Assembly: GCF_002234375.1 (NCBI RefSeq)
Contig: NZ_NMQV01000005.1
Span: 62,001 to 126,000 of the forward strand
Direction: 5' to 3'
Length of the DNA stretch: 64,000 nt
DNA from: Pseudomonas fluvialis
GTDB lineage: Bacteria; Pseudomonadota; Gammaproteobacteria; Pseudomonadales; Pseudomonadaceae
Positions 35,529 to 44,739 of the stretch are shown here, piece by piece. Under the pieces are notes generated by a model. That model was not told the origin of the DNA. It made no database searches and saw only the letters and a list, made by a program, of their open reading frames with translations. Each line of letters starts with the position of its first letter. Within the stretch, counting starts at the first letter, position 1. Made by a program: the position numbers and the translations under genes.

Positions 35529-35673
35529 CTTCACGCTCTCCGGGGCTTCATGCGCTGAGTATAGGTGGCAGCTCACCGGCAGCCAGTCACCCTTCCCCCA
35601 TCTGGGCGATGGTCGCTGTTCCAGGCCGGCGTAGGCTGTGCCCACCCCAAACAACAACAAAAAAGGGTTCACC

Positions 35674-36747
35674 ATGCGGCAACTGCTGCTTTCCTGCCTG
35701 CTCTGCCTGTGCGGACTGGCCCAGGCCGCCACCGGCGTGTTTCCCGACTCGACCTTCAACAACCTTGATCATGGGCTGTACTGGTTCGGCTATGGCGACA
35801 CCTGGCAAAAGGCCGTGCCCGGCCAGAGCAATGCCTACTACAACGCCAGCAAGCCCACGCTGATCTATGTGCATGGCTGGCAGAACGGTTCGACGCAGAA
35901 GAAGAACCGCGAGACCTTCAACCGCAAGGACGCCGGCGGCCCGGATCTCGACCTGGCCTATGCCTGGCTGGCCGCCGGCTACAACGTCGGCATCCTCTAC
36001 TGGAACCAGTTCGCCGACGAGGGCGAGGTGAAGGACGCCGAGGCGAAGATCTGGACCGCCAGCGGCCCACGCGCCATGCGCTGGCGCAACAGCAGCGGCG
36101 TGTACAGTGCCGGCCCGAATATCTCGGCGGGTGAACTGCTGTTTCGCAGCTATCGCGACAACCTGGCTGGCTACAGCGGCAGCAATATCCGCCTGGTCGG
36201 TCATTCGCTGGGCAATCAGATGGCCATCGTGATCACCAAGAAGATCAGCGATGCGGTCAGCGCCGGCAGCATGAACAGCAAATTGCTGCCCAAACGGGTA
36301 GCCCTGCTCGACCCTTTCTACTCCAACCAGGCCAAGAGTTACCTGGGTAATAAGTGGGTCGGCGAGGTCTGCCGCAGCTACGTCAGTGAACTCAAGAGCA
36401 AGGGTGTGATCTTCGAAGCCTACCGCTCCTCCGGGGCCAGCAGCACCGGTTTCATCGGCGACAGCAACAGCGGGCTGATGAACATGACCGCCTTCAGCGA
36501 GCTCAAGCCCTGGTACTTCGGTTCCACCCAGCTGACCGAGAAGCACAACGCGGCGGTCTGGCACTACCTGTGGTCGTTCAGCTTCAACCCGCCGCTGATC
36601 AGCGGCACCAGCAACCAGGCCGCCTCGGCCAGGACCAGCGATAGCCGCATCGGTACCCTGATGAACGGCACCCAGAAGCTGGTGCAGGACCAGGGCGCCT
36701 ATACAAAGGAACCCTCGGACGACAATTTCAAGCTGCAGGCACGCTGA
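35674..36747 (+). CDS. Secreted lipase-like alpha/beta hydrolase
   Basis: A 357-residue exported protein with signal peptide MRQLLLSCLLCLCGLAQA. The oxyanion segment is LIYVHGWQNGS, the nucleophile is Ser178 in VGHSLGNQ, an Asp follows in ALLDPFYS, and the candidate His is in the KHNAAVWHYLW segment. The order fits a lipase-type triad. It stands alone between two hairpins with its own ribosome site. Residues 70-160 are rich in Asn, Lys and Tyr. Substrate unknown. Confidence 0.75.
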   Translation: MRQLLLSCLLCLCGLAQAATGVFPDSTFNNLDHGLYWFGYGDTWQKAVPGQSNAYYNASKPTLIYVHGWQNGSTQKKNRETFNRKDAGGPDLDLAYAWLAAGYNVGILYWNQFADEGEVKDAEAKIWTASGPRAMRWRNSSGVYSAGPNISAGELLFRSYRDNLAGYSGSNIRLVGHSLGNQMAIVITKKISDAVSAGSMNSKLLPKRVALLDPFYSNQAKSYLGNKWVGEVCRSYVSELKSKGVIFEAYRSSGASSTGFIGDSNSGLMNMTAFSELKPWYFGSTQLTEKHNAAVWHYLWSFSFNPPLISGTSNQAASARTSDSRIGTLMNGTQKLVQDQGAYTKEPSDDNFKLQAR

Positions 36748-36760
36748 AGCCTGGGGCGCA

Positions 36761-36794
36761 CACGACAAGGCCGGCGAAAGCCGGCCTTGTCGTG
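36761..36794. terminator. Bidirectional hairpin terminator
   Basis: A 15-bp perfect stem (36761-36775 with 36780-36794) closes a GAAA tetraloop between the convergent lipase-like and SDR genes. No T-run follows, yet stem strength and position support termination for both. Confidence 0.7.
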
Positions 36795-36812
36795 TCTGCG
36801 GGAAAAGCCGGA

Positions 36813-37724
36813 TCAGCCGGCAAAGCGCTGCAGGTTGGCAAGCATTTCCTTCATGGCCTCGATGTTGTCCTTCGGATGGGCCGCCCCCGCGAAGTCACAG
36901 ATCTGCGCGAAGTTGTCCGCCACGTCTTGCGGACTGAAGCCAGCGCGCGGATCGAAACCCACGCCCAGGCTGCGTTCCCAGCGCACCTTGCCCATCCAGC
37001 CACCGCCGACTTCAAACAAGCTGCCGGTTTCCTGGCACGCCTGACTGGCCAGGAACACCACCAGCGGACTGACCAGTTCGGGCTTGAGCTGCTCGAACAC
37101 CTGCGGCGGAATCAGCCCCTCGGTCATGCGCGTGCCGCCGGTAGGCGCGATGGCGTTGACCAGGATATTGCTCTTGCGGCCCTCGATGGCCAGGGTGCGG
37201 GTCAGGCCATACAGGCCCAGCTTGGCCATGCCGTAGTTGCTCTGGCCGAAGTTGCCGTAGATGCCGGAGGTCGAGGAGGTGAAGATCACCCGGCCATACT
37301 GCTGCTCGCGCAGGTGTTCCCAGGCCGCGCGGGTGACCTTGTAGGCGCCTTCGACGTGGACCTTGTAGACCAGCTCCCAGTCGGTGTCTTCCATCTTGTG
37401 GAAGGACTTGTCACGCAGGATGCCGGCGTTGTTCACCACCACGTCGATGCGCCCGAAGCTGTCCATGGCCTGCTGGACGATTTTCTCGCCATCGGTCACC
37501 GAGTCATGGTTGGCCACCGCGCTGCCACCGGCCTCGCGGATCTCCGCCACCACCCGGTCGGCCGCCGAGGCATTGGCGCCCTCGCCATGGGTACTGCCAC
37601 CCAGGTCGTTGACCACTACCTTGGCGCCCAGCTGGGCAAACAGCAGGGCATGGGCGCGCCCCAGGCCGCCGCCGGCACCGGTGACAATTACCACTTTGTC
37701 GTCAAAACGCACGGTATCACTCAT
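36813..37724 (-). CDS. Short-chain dehydrogenase, (3R)-hydroxyacyl-CoA type
   Basis: A 303-residue classical SDR similar to the dehydrogenase part of peroxisomal multifunctional enzyme 2. The start is MSDTVRFDDKVVIVTGAG at 37724; a GTG one codon earlier is possible. NAD motif TGAGGGLGRAHA, NNAG, catalytic Ser in FTSSTSG and YxxxK as YGMAK. The C-terminal 60 residues extend beyond a normal SDR. Probably acts on beta-hydroxyacyl-CoA. Single gene. Confidence 0.88.
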   Translation of the reverse strand: MSDTVRFDDKVVIVTGAGGGLGRAHALLFAQLGAKVVVNDLGGSTHGEGANASAADRVVAEIREAGGSAVANHDSVTDGEKIVQQAMDSFGRIDVVVNNAGILRDKSFHKMEDTDWELVYKVHVEGAYKVTRAAWEHLREQQYGRVIFTSSTSGIYGNFGQSNYGMAKLGLYGLTRTLAIEGRKSNILVNAIAPTGGTRMTEGLIPPQVFEQLKPELVSPLVVFLASQACQETGSLFEVGGGWMGKVRWERSLGVGFDPRAGFSPQDVADNFAQICDFAGAAHPKDNIEAMKEMLANLQRFAG

Positions 37725-37824
37725 CACAGACCCTCCCGTTCGGCTTAGCTATGGATGGCCAGTGTGCGCAGCGCGCAACGCTCCGGCAAGCAAGGCGCTC
37801 GGCGCTGAATGCACGGCGATAAGG

Positions 37825-38370
37825 TCAGGCTATGGGCTGCCCATTGGCGCGCAGCAGCGCCAGATGGTTGTACAGGTGCAGCACGTGGGCCAGGGCATAC
37901 TCGTCATGACTCAGCTCGCCATAGGCAAAGTGCGCCGCCAGGCGGCCACGATGCGCGGCAAAACGCGCAAAGGCCAGTTGCAGGCGCGCCAGCGCCACAC
38001 GCACTTCGCCAGGCTCGTTCAGCTCCGGCGCACCGGGAATCGCCTCGTCAAGTGGATGGCGCATCGCACCACGCGCGGCAAACACACTGAAGGCCAGCGG
38101 CCCAGCCGTGTGGCGGAACCAGGCGGGCTTGAGCTGGGGATAACCATCGATCGAATAGTCCACGCTCTGTGCGCAATGGTTGAACACCATGGCCGGCGGC
38201 CAACCCGCCACGCTGTGCAGACTGGCCTGCGCCAGGCGCTCGAGCAGTTGCATGGCGGCCGGCAGGGTCAGGGCGGCCGGCGCCGCCGCCAGGGGCAGGC
38301 GCCAGTAACCGGTAGCGGCGGTGCCGAGGCCGGCCACGCCGAGCAGGCCAAGCAGGTGTCGACGTTGCAT
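37825..38370 (-). CDS. DUF1569 protein with Tat-like leader
   Basis: A 181-residue protein starting MQRRHLLGLLGVAGLG, with twin Arg and a hydrophobic stretch resembling a Tat or membrane leader. The rest matches DinB-like DUF1569 (HPLDEAIPGAP, GELSHDEYALAHVLHLYNHL), with a possible metal-binding His set. It lies 2 bases after the alpha/beta hydrolase, so it is the third gene of a unit. Function unknown. Confidence 0.7.
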   Translation of the reverse strand: MQRRHLLGLLGVAGLGTAATGYWRLPLAAAPAALTLPAAMQLLERLAQASLHSVAGWPPAMVFNHCAQSVDYSIDGYPQLKPAWFRHTAGPLAFSVFAARGAMRHPLDEAIPGAPELNEPGEVRVALARLQLAFARFAAHRGRLAAHFAYGELSHDEYALAHVLHLYNHLALLRANGQPIA

Positions 38371-38372
38371 GA

Positions 38373-39281
38373 TCAGTCCTCTTGAGTGGTGGCCTGGCCC
38401 GCCCCGGCCAGTGCCTGACGAAATGCCAGGTAATGTTCCAGCACCCGCGGCGCAGCCTCGAGTTGCGGGTAGTGGCCGATCCCGTCCAGCAGCACGCAGT
38501 CGGGCTCGGCCAGCAGTTCGCGGTAACGCCGCACCATGTGCGCCCCGGAGATCGGATCGGCCGCACCATCGATGACCCGCAGCGGCACACCGGCCTGCTG
38601 CATGGCCGTCACCCAGCGCTGGCGGTGCAGCCGTCGCTCGGGCATGTAGCCCATCAGCCGGTGCATCACCCGAGTGCCGTCGTTATGCGCGATCAGCGTC
38701 CAGAACGCCTCCAGCTCGGCTGGGCTGGGCGGCGTGTGCGGCCCGAATATGCGGGTGAGGTTCTGCGCCAGCGCGGCAGGCGAAAACAGCCGGCCGAGCA
38801 GCGGCCCCAGCGGACCGAGCAACAGCTTCTGCATAAGCAGCGGGCGATGGGTTTCCGGAAACAGGCCGCCATTCAGGAACACGCAGCTGGCCAGGCGGGC
38901 CGTTCCTTGCTGATGCCGCGCCAGCAACTCCTGGGCCACGCTGTCACCGTAGTCGTGGGCCAGCACATGCACGGGCTGATCGACCGCCAGCTGCGCCAAC
39001 AACGCCTGCTGTACATCGGCCTGCTCCAGCAGGCTGTAGGCATGGCCACGCGGCTTGGCCGAGTAGCCGAAGCCGAGCATGTCGCAGGCAATCACCCGGT
39101 AACGCTGCGCCAGCGGCTGCCACAACAGGTGCCAGTCCCAGCTGGCCGTGGGGAAGCCGTGGATCAGCAACAGCGGCTCGCCCTCGCCCGCCGTCCAGTA
39201 GCGGATGCGCTGGCCGTGCCAGAGTAAATCGTGCCCCTGCGCCTGCCAGTCGGCCAGGGCGATGCCCGGCAGGCCGCTCAC
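38373..39281 (-). CDS. Alpha/beta hydrolase with Asp nucleophile
   Basis: A 302-residue cytoplasmic hydrolase. Oxyanion motif LLIHGFPTASWDW, nucleophile elbow LAHDYGDS with Asp110, and C-terminal His in GIGHYPQLE. An Asp at the elbow is typical of epoxide hydrolases and haloalkane dehalogenases (MesT-like). It overlaps the aldolase gene by 4 bp. Substrate unknown. Confidence 0.82.
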   Translation of the reverse strand: MSGLPGIALADWQAQGHDLLWHGQRIRYWTAGEGEPLLLIHGFPTASWDWHLLWQPLAQRYRVIACDMLGFGYSAKPRGHAYSLLEQADVQQALLAQLAVDQPVHVLAHDYGDSVAQELLARHQQGTARLASCVFLNGGLFPETHRPLLMQKLLLGPLGPLLGRLFSPAALAQNLTRIFGPHTPPSPAELEAFWTLIAHNDGTRVMHRLMGYMPERRLHRQRWVTAMQQAGVPLRVIDGAADPISGAHMVRRYRELLAEPDCVLLDGIGHYPQLEAAPRVLEHYLAFRQALAGAGQATTQED

Positions 39282-40054
39282 TGGTCGTAGCCCGGCATCT
39301 GTGCGTCGAGCTTGCGCAACAGCGCCGGCCAGGGCAGCGCACCGCCCATGCCCTGCGGGCTTTTCATCACCCCGGCGATCATCCCCGCCGCACCGTCGAG
39401 AATCGCCTGCGGGATGTGGATCAGCTCACCACCACCACTTTGCGCCATCACCTGGATCTCACAGGCGCGCTGCAGGGTAAACATGCCGAGGAAGGCATCG
39501 GCGATGCTGGCGAAGGCGGTGAGCAGACCGTGGTTGGGGAGGATCATGAAATGCTTGTCGCCCAGGTCAGCCTGCAGGCGGGCCTTCTCGTCGTGGTGCA
39601 GCGCCACGCCTTCATAACCGTGGTAGGCCAGGCTGGCCAGCACGAACAGTGACTGCTGCGACAGCGGCAGCAAGCCCTGCTTCTGCACCGACACGGCGAT
39701 ACCGGCCGGCGTGTGGATGTGCAGCACGCAACCGACGTCGCTACGCGCTTCATGCACCGCGCTGTGGATGGTGTAGCCGGCCGGATTGATGTCGAACGGG
39801 CTGTCCATCAGCTTGTTGCCGGCCAGGTCGACCTTGACCAGGCTGGAGGCAGTGATTTCGTGGAACATCAGCCCGTAGGGGTTGATCAGGAAGTCCTCGG
39901 TACCAGGCACCTTGGCCGAGATGTGGGTGAAGATCAGGTCGTCCCAGCCGTACAGGGCAATCAGCCGGTAACAGGCCGCCAGGTCGATACGCGCCTGCCA
40001 CTCCTCGCGGCTAACCTGATTCTTCAAGCTGGGAAACTGCAGGGATGCAGACAT
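39278..40054 (-). CDS. Class II aldolase/adducin family protein
   Basis: A 258-residue protein starting MSASLQFPSLKNQVSREEW. The zinc-binding His pair is in VLHIHTPAG and a third His in LPNHGLLTAF, typical of fuculose-phosphate aldolase fold. No phosphate-binding loop can be assigned with confidence. First gene of the aldolase / hydrolase / DUF1569 unit. Confidence 0.85.
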   Translation of the reverse strand: MSASLQFPSLKNQVSREEWQARIDLAACYRLIALYGWDDLIFTHISAKVPGTEDFLINPYGLMFHEITASSLVKVDLAGNKLMDSPFDINPAGYTIHSAVHEARSDVGCVLHIHTPAGIAVSVQKQGLLPLSQQSLFVLASLAYHGYEGVALHHDEKARLQADLGDKHFMILPNHGLLTAFASIADAFLGMFTLQRACEIQVMAQSGGGELIHIPQAILDGAAGMIAGVMKSPQGMGGALPWPALLRKLDAQMPGYDQ

Positions 40055-40103
40055 GATGCGCCGCCTCTTGTTGTTGTTTTCGGCGAGGATGACAGCCCGT
40101 GCC

Positions 40104-40556
40104 TCAGCCGCGCAAGGCGCCCGCCAACTGATCCAGCCAGGGCTCGGCGTCCAGCTCCGGGGTCACCGTTTCGCTGGCATCCAGACGCAGCATCGGCAAT
40201 ACCTCGCGCAGGCCAATGTCGGCATACAACTCACGCACCTGCTCGCCGGCGGCACAGAAGCTGTCGCCATAACTGGAATCCCCCAGCGCCAGTACCGCCG
40301 CCGGCAGGCCGTACCAGGCCGGTGGCTGATCGCGCAGGCTGGCATACAGCGCCTGCAGATTGTCCGGCAGCTCGCCCATGCCCGTGGTAGCGGTCACCAC
40401 CAGCAAGGCCTGCGGGGCAAAGGCCTCCAGCTCGGCGCGCTGCACACGCGGCTGGTGCCAGGCCTCGAAGCCTGCCGCCTGCAGGCGCGCCTGTGCGTGG
40501 CGAGCCACTTCCTCGGCCGTGCCGTAGACCGTTCCCGAGACAATCGCTACTTTCAT
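40104..40556 (-). CDS. MioC-type flavodoxin
   Basis: A 150-residue short-chain flavodoxin with FMN phosphate loop SGTVYGTAEEVA, isoalloxazine region TATTGMGELPDN and LALGDSSYGDSFCAAG. It carries electrons from reductases to unidentified acceptors. It lies divergent from the LOV gene with about 94 bp between. Confidence 0.88.
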   Translation of the reverse strand: MKVAIVSGTVYGTAEEVARHAQARLQAAGFEAWHQPRVQRAELEAFAPQALLVVTATTGMGELPDNLQALYASLRDQPPAWYGLPAAVLALGDSSYGDSFCAAGEQVRELYADIGLREVLPMLRLDASETVTPELDAEPWLDQLAGALRG

Positions 40557-40650
40557 GAAGACTCCGTCATACTTGGAAATGCGCAGGATTATGCCGCAAA
40601 GTGCGGCGTTATCTTAGAATGCCGCCAACCTGAACCGGGAAGTCCCTTCG

Positions 40651-41097
40651 ATGATCAACGCCAAGCTGCTGCAACTGGTAATCAACGCCTCCAACGATGG
40701 CATCGTGGTCGCCGAGCAAGAGGGCGAAGACAACATCCTGATCTACGCCAACCCGGCGTTCGAGCGCCTGACCGGCTACAGCGTCGACGACATCCTCTAC
40801 CAGGATTGCCGTTTCCTGCAGGCTGGCGACCGCCAGCAACCTGCCCTGCAAGCCATTCGCGAAGCGGTTCGTGAACATCGCCCGTGCCGGCAGATCATCC
40901 GCAACTACCGCAAGGACGGCACACCGTTCTGGAATGAATTGTCGATCACCCCGGTGGTCAACGAAGCCGACCAGCTGACCTACTACATCGGCATCCAGAA
41001 AGACGTCACCGACGAAGTCGAGGCACTGGAGCGCGTGCGCCAACTGGAAGCCCAGGTGGCCGAACTGCAGGCGGAACTGGCCCGCTGCAAGGGCTGA
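40651..41097 (+). CDS. Short LOV blue-light photoreceptor
   Basis: A 148-residue single LOV domain with short N- and C-terminal caps, near-colinear with P. putida PpSB1-LOV (MINA.LLQ start). Flavin-adduct Cys53 is in YQDCRFLQ; flavin-binding residues lie in NYRKDGTPFWNELSITPV and YYIGIQKDV. The C-terminal coiled-coil helix (EALERVRQLEAQVAELQAEL) gives dimerisation. No effector domain, so output is through protein contact; LitR nearby is the expected partner. Confidence 0.93.
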   Translation: MINAKLLQLVINASNDGIVVAEQEGEDNILIYANPAFERLTGYSVDDILYQDCRFLQAGDRQQPALQAIREAVREHRPCRQIIRNYRKDGTPFWNELSITPVVNEADQLTYYIGIQKDVTDEVEALERVRQLEAQVAELQAELARCKG

Positions 41098-41100
41098 ACA

Positions 41101-41136
41101 AAAAAACACCCGCTGCGTCGGGCAACGCAGCGGGTG
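41101..41136 (-). terminator. Intrinsic terminator for the acyl-CoA dehydrogenase gene
   Basis: A perfect 12-bp stem (41107-41118 with 41125-41136) and 6-nt loop precede six T on the minus strand (plus 41101-41106 are A). It lies 90 bases past the minus-strand gene stop and abuts the LOV stop. Confidence 0.8.
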
Positions 41137-41225
41137 AAAGATGAAGGGGGATCAGCCCCTTCCCACTGGCATAAAAAGATCCGACAGCCAAAAGGGGATG
41201 TGGCAGCTGCCGGATTGCGCAGTCG

Positions 41226-43004
41226 TTACACGGCGAACTCTTCCTCACTGAAGGCCATCAGCGTGGCCTTGCCCGCCAGAACTTCGGCCAGCAGGCTGTC
41301 GGTTTCGGTCAGCACGCGCGCCATGTAGAAGTCCGCCGATTTGAGCTTGGCACCGTAGAACGCCGTCTCGCTGCTACCGGCGGCCAGCTTCTGCTGGGCC
41401 ACCAGGGCCATACGCGACCACAGCCAGGCCAGGGTAGTCAGGGCAAACAGGCGCAGGTACGGCACCGACGCAGCACCGGCCTGCTCGGGGTCCTTCATGC
41501 CTTCGCTGGCAATCCACAAGGTGGCCTGCTGCAGCTGCTTGAGCGCCTTGCCCACTGCGGCCGCGTGCGGCGCTTCGGGATTGGCTTTCAGCCAGCCTTC
41601 GACCAGGGCGAAGAAGCCGCGTACGGCACGCCCACCGCCCAGGCCCAGCTTGCGACCGACCAGGTCCAGCGCCTGGATGCCGTTGGTGCCTTCGTAGATG
41701 CGGGTGATGCGGCAGTCACGCACCAACTGCTCGATGCCCCAGTCCTCGGTGAAGCCGGAGCCGCCGAGCACCTGCAGGCCCTCGTTGGCGCAGGCGAAGC
41801 CCTCGTCGGTGAGGAAAGCCTTGACCACCGGGGTGAGCAACTGCACCAGATCGTCAGCCTGCTGGCGCACTTCGGCGTCCTCGTGATCGTGGGCGACATC
41901 CAGGTGCAGGCCGGTAAAGTAGGCCAGCGCACGGCAGCCCTCGATCATCACCTTCTGGCGCAGCAGCATGCGCCGCACGTCCGGGTGTACCAGAATCGGG
42001 TCGGCCGGCTTGTCGGCGGCCTTCGGGCCTGACAGCGAACGGCTCTGCAGGCGTTCCTTGGCGAAGCCGAGGCTGATCTGGTAGGCGCTCTCGGCGATCC
42101 CCAGGCCCTGCATGCCGACCATCAGGCGCGCCGAGTTCATCATGGTGAACATGCACTTGAGGCCCTTGTTCGGCTCGCCGATCAGCCAGCCCTTGGCGCC
42201 TTCGAAGTTCATCACGCAGGTGGCCGACCCCTTGATGCCCATCTTGTGCTCCAGGCCACCGCAGAAAGCCGGGTTGCGTGAGCCGTCTTCGAGGAACTTG
42301 GGCACCAGGAACAGTGAGATGCCTTTAACGCTGTCCGGTGCATCGGGCAGCTTGGCCAGCACCAGGTGGATGATGTTGTCGACCAGGTCCTGCTCGCCGC
42401 CGGTGATCCAGATCTTGGTGCCGCTGATCGCATAGCTGCCGTCCGCCTGCGGCGTGGCGCGGGTGCGGATCAGACCCAGGTCAGTGCCGCACTGCGGCTC
42501 GGTCAGGCACATGGTGCCGGTCCACTCACCGCTGATCAGCTTGGGCAGGTACTGTTCCTGCTGCTCGCGGGTGCCGTGCTGAGTCAGCGCATTGATCGCA
42601 CCATGGGTCAGCCCCGGGTACATACCCAGCGACAGGTTGGACGAGCAGACCATCTCCTCGACCATCATGTTCAGCACATGCGGCAGGCCCTGACCACCGA
42701 ACTCCGGAGTACAGGCCAGTGCGGTCCAGCCACCTTCGGCGAATTGCTTGTAGGCGGCCTTGAAACCGTCCGGGGTCTTCACTGTCTTGCTCACCGGGTC
42801 ATAGTGACAACCCTGCTTGTCACCGGAACCGTTGACCGGTGCCAGGACGTTTTCCGCCAGCTTGGCGGCCTCTTCCAGAATGGCGCCACCGAGATCGTTT
42901 CCGAACTCGCGCTGCGTGGGCAGCGACTGCAGGGTGGCATAGGCGTCGAGCAGTTCGTCGAAGACAAACTGCATATCACGAAGCGGGGCGCGATAAGCGG
43001 GCAT
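41226..43004 (-). CDS. Acyl-CoA dehydrogenase with C-terminal extension
   Basis: A 592-residue protein with ACAD N, middle and C domains plus the additional C-terminal domain of the FadE/DmdC-like group. The start is MPAYRAPLRDMQFVFDELL at 43004. Motifs: CLTEPQCGTDLGLIRTRA, GTKIWITGGEQDLVDNIIH, IYEGTNGIQALDLVGRKLG (catalytic Glu in YEGTNG). Oxidises acyl-CoA; specific substrate unknown. Its promoter holds several TGTACA elements next to LOV and LitR, suggesting light control. Confidence 0.9.
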   Translation of the reverse strand: MPAYRAPLRDMQFVFDELLDAYATLQSLPTQREFGNDLGGAILEEAAKLAENVLAPVNGSGDKQGCHYDPVSKTVKTPDGFKAAYKQFAEGGWTALACTPEFGGQGLPHVLNMMVEEMVCSSNLSLGMYPGLTHGAINALTQHGTREQQEQYLPKLISGEWTGTMCLTEPQCGTDLGLIRTRATPQADGSYAISGTKIWITGGEQDLVDNIIHLVLAKLPDAPDSVKGISLFLVPKFLEDGSRNPAFCGGLEHKMGIKGSATCVMNFEGAKGWLIGEPNKGLKCMFTMMNSARLMVGMQGLGIAESAYQISLGFAKERLQSRSLSGPKAADKPADPILVHPDVRRMLLRQKVMIEGCRALAYFTGLHLDVAHDHEDAEVRQQADDLVQLLTPVVKAFLTDEGFACANEGLQVLGGSGFTEDWGIEQLVRDCRITRIYEGTNGIQALDLVGRKLGLGGGRAVRGFFALVEGWLKANPEAPHAAAVGKALKQLQQATLWIASEGMKDPEQAGAASVPYLRLFALTTLAWLWSRMALVAQQKLAAGSSETAFYGAKLKSADFYMARVLTETDSLLAEVLAGKATLMAFSEEEFAV

Positions 43005-43021
43005 GCGGCATTCCTCAAAGC

Positions 43022-43099
43022 TGTACAGGAAAAATATCTGTACAGCTTTTGTATAGCCATTTGCAGCTTTAGGCAAGGATTTTTTGTACAAGCCGTACA
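43022..43099 (-). promoter_or_regulatory. Cluster of TGTACA elements before the acyl-CoA dehydrogenase
   Basis: TGTACA occurs at 43022-43027, 43039-43044 and 43085-43090, with TGTATA at 43050-43055 and CGTACA at 43094-43099. The first two are 11 bases apart, one less than the N12 repeats elsewhere in this island. Probable LitR operator region. Confidence 0.5.
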
Positions 43100-43201
43100 G
43101 GTTATGCCGTGCGCGGCATGGCTCCGCACAGCCGCAATCGGCCAGAGCTGGCTGACAGCAGCCCGGCACATCTCAGCAGATCAGGGAAAACGCAGGGTGT
43201 G

Positions 43202-44152
43202 TCAGGTGTCCAGCTGACCCGCCAGGAAACGCTGCAAGCGGCGCGACATTAGTCCTGGAGCATTGCCCAGACAGGCCACTGGCGTACCGCTGAGCGCTTC
43301 GCCACCCAGCTCGGCGGCCTCGCCGGCCAGCGCCAGCGGACAACCCAGGCCCAGCGCCAGACGCTGCAACTGGCGGGGCAGTTCGGCACTCGGCGCATGG
43401 TTGGAAAACAGCACCAACGCCTGCGGCTGCAATTTCTCGCAGACCAGCGCCAGCTCATCCAGTGGCTGTCCGAGCGCCAGCACACTCACCGCCCATTCGT
43501 TGCTGCCCAGCAGGAGTCCGGCCACCCACAACTCCAGCTCATGGCAATGCCCGGGAATCGCCACCAGCAATACCCGCTCCTGTGCCGGATTACGCGCCAG
43601 TTGCAGGCGCTGCAGTACCCGCGCGCGCAGAAAACTGTCGAGGAACAGCCACTCGCTGGTCTGGCCGAACTGCTCGCGGCGCAGCAACAGGTCCTGCCAG
43701 ATCGGCAGGAAGATATCGGCAAACACCACGGCCAACGGATAGGTGGCGAACACCTGGCCGTACAGGCGCTCCAGCTGCAGCTCATCAAAACGCGACAAGG
43801 CCAGGCGGATCTGTGTCTGCCACTCGCCCCACTCGCCCTCGGCCAAGGCCTGATAAGGCTCGACGACTGGCGCCTTGGCTGCCTCGTTCTTGGCGAGAAT
43901 CTTGCCCACCTTGCTGACCGCCACGCCCCGCTCGATCCACGCGAGGATGCTGCGTACCGCCTCGATATCCGCCTGCGAGTAAAGACGATGACCGCTGTCG
44001 GTGCGGGTCGGCTGAATCAGCCCATAACGACGCTCCCAGGCCCGCAGGGTCACCGGATTGACGCCGGTCAGGCGCGACACTTCACGAATCGGAAACAACT
44101 CTTCCTGCTTGAAGGCAGCGGCAAGCGTGGGAGTACCGGCGATGTCGTTCAT
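43202..44152 (-). CDS. Class II LitR/MerR-family light-responsive regulator
   Basis: A 316-residue protein: MerR HTH (FPIREVSRLTGVNPVTLRAWERRYGL, residues 20-88) and a cobalamin-binding-type fold (130-310). The class I B12 motif is replaced: the segment reads IPGHCHELELW. P. putida PplR proteins (class II LitR) work without B12 and need an adjacent short LOV protein. Here a LOV gene lies 2 kb away. Likely represses the nearby TNTACA-N12 promoters in the dark. Confidence 0.85.
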   Translation of the reverse strand: MNDIAGTPTLAAAFKQEELFPIREVSRLTGVNPVTLRAWERRYGLIQPTRTDSGHRLYSQADIEAVRSILAWIERGVAVSKVGKILAKNEAAKAPVVEPYQALAEGEWGEWQTQIRLALSRFDELQLERLYGQVFATYPLAVVFADIFLPIWQDLLLRREQFGQTSEWLFLDSFLRARVLQRLQLARNPAQERVLLVAIPGHCHELELWVAGLLLGSNEWAVSVLALGQPLDELALVCEKLQPQALVLFSNHAPSAELPRQLQRLALGLGCPLALAGEAAELGGEALSGTPVACLGNAPGLMSRRLQRFLAGQLDT

Positions 44153-44207
44153 AGCGTGGCCAGGCAGGTCAGAGAAAGGCCGGCATTGTACCCCAGGGGC
44201 AAGCCAG

Positions 44208-44231
44208 CATACATTGTACCTAGGTTATACA
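44208..44231 (+). promoter_or_regulatory. LitR-type direct repeat before DCC gene
   Basis: CATACA-N12-TATACA agrees with the PplR consensus T(G/A)TACA-N12-TGTA(C/T)A at 10 of 12 positions. The second half overlaps TACAAC as a -10. It lies between divergent litR and the DCC gene, 46 bases before its ATG, and may control both. Confidence 0.55.
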
Positions 44232-44277
44232 ACTCGCAGATTCAGCATAAGCCGCCTCACATCACCCTGGAGCACTC

Positions 44278-44739
44278 ATGCACTGGCCCCTGACCCTTTA
44301 TTACGATGGCGCCTGTCCCCTCTGCGCCCGGGAAATCGCCGTACTGCGCCGACGCTGTAGTGTCGAGCGCCTCGTGCTGGTCGATATCAGCCTGGCAGAC
44401 TTCGACCCGCAGCAGGCCGCCACGCCACCACTCGCCGCGTTGCAGGCGCGCCTGCATGCCCGGGATGCCGCCGGCCACTGGTATATCGGCCTGCAGGCCA
44501 CCGCCGCCAGCTGGCAGGCCGCCGGACTGCGACGGAGCGCCTGGCTGTTGCAGCGCCGCTGGCTGCAACCCGTGTTACAACCACTGTATGCCGCGTTCTG
44601 CCGACTTCGCCCACATCTCGGCCGCCTGCCCCACCCGCAAGGCGCCAGTCGCTGCACAGAGGAAACCTGCACAACGCAGAGCAGCGACCACGCAAAAACA
44701 CCGACAAGAGCTGTACATAAAGACCATTTCGTACAATAA
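44278..44739 (+). CDS. DCC-family (DUF393) thiol-disulfide protein
   Basis: A 153-residue protein starting MHWPLTLYYDGACPLCARE; D-x-x-C-x-x-C is the DCC thioredoxin-like motif. The core ends near residue 118. The last ~35 residues are Thr/Ser/Lys-rich with no family match. A LitR-type repeat overlaps the last codons. Members are common in light- or pterin-linked clusters but their redox partner is unknown. Confidence 0.85.
   Translation: MHWPLTLYYDGACPLCAREIAVLRRRCSVERLVLVDISLADFDPQQAATPPLAALQARLHARDAAGHWYIGLQATAASWQAAGLRRSAWLLQRRWLQPVLQPLYAAFCRLRPHLGRLPHPQGASRCTEETCTTQSSDHAKTPTRAVHKDHFVQ
44712..44735 (+). promoter_or_regulatory. LitR-type direct repeat, upstream copy for fol operon
   Basis: TGTACA-N12-CGTACA matches the consensus at 11 of 12 positions. 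Its second half overlaps TACAAT (44732-44737), a near-perfect -10. It lies within the 3' end of the DCC gene. The stretch 44740-44841 is AT-rich and has TATAAT at 44781, a possible further promoter. Confidence 0.6.
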
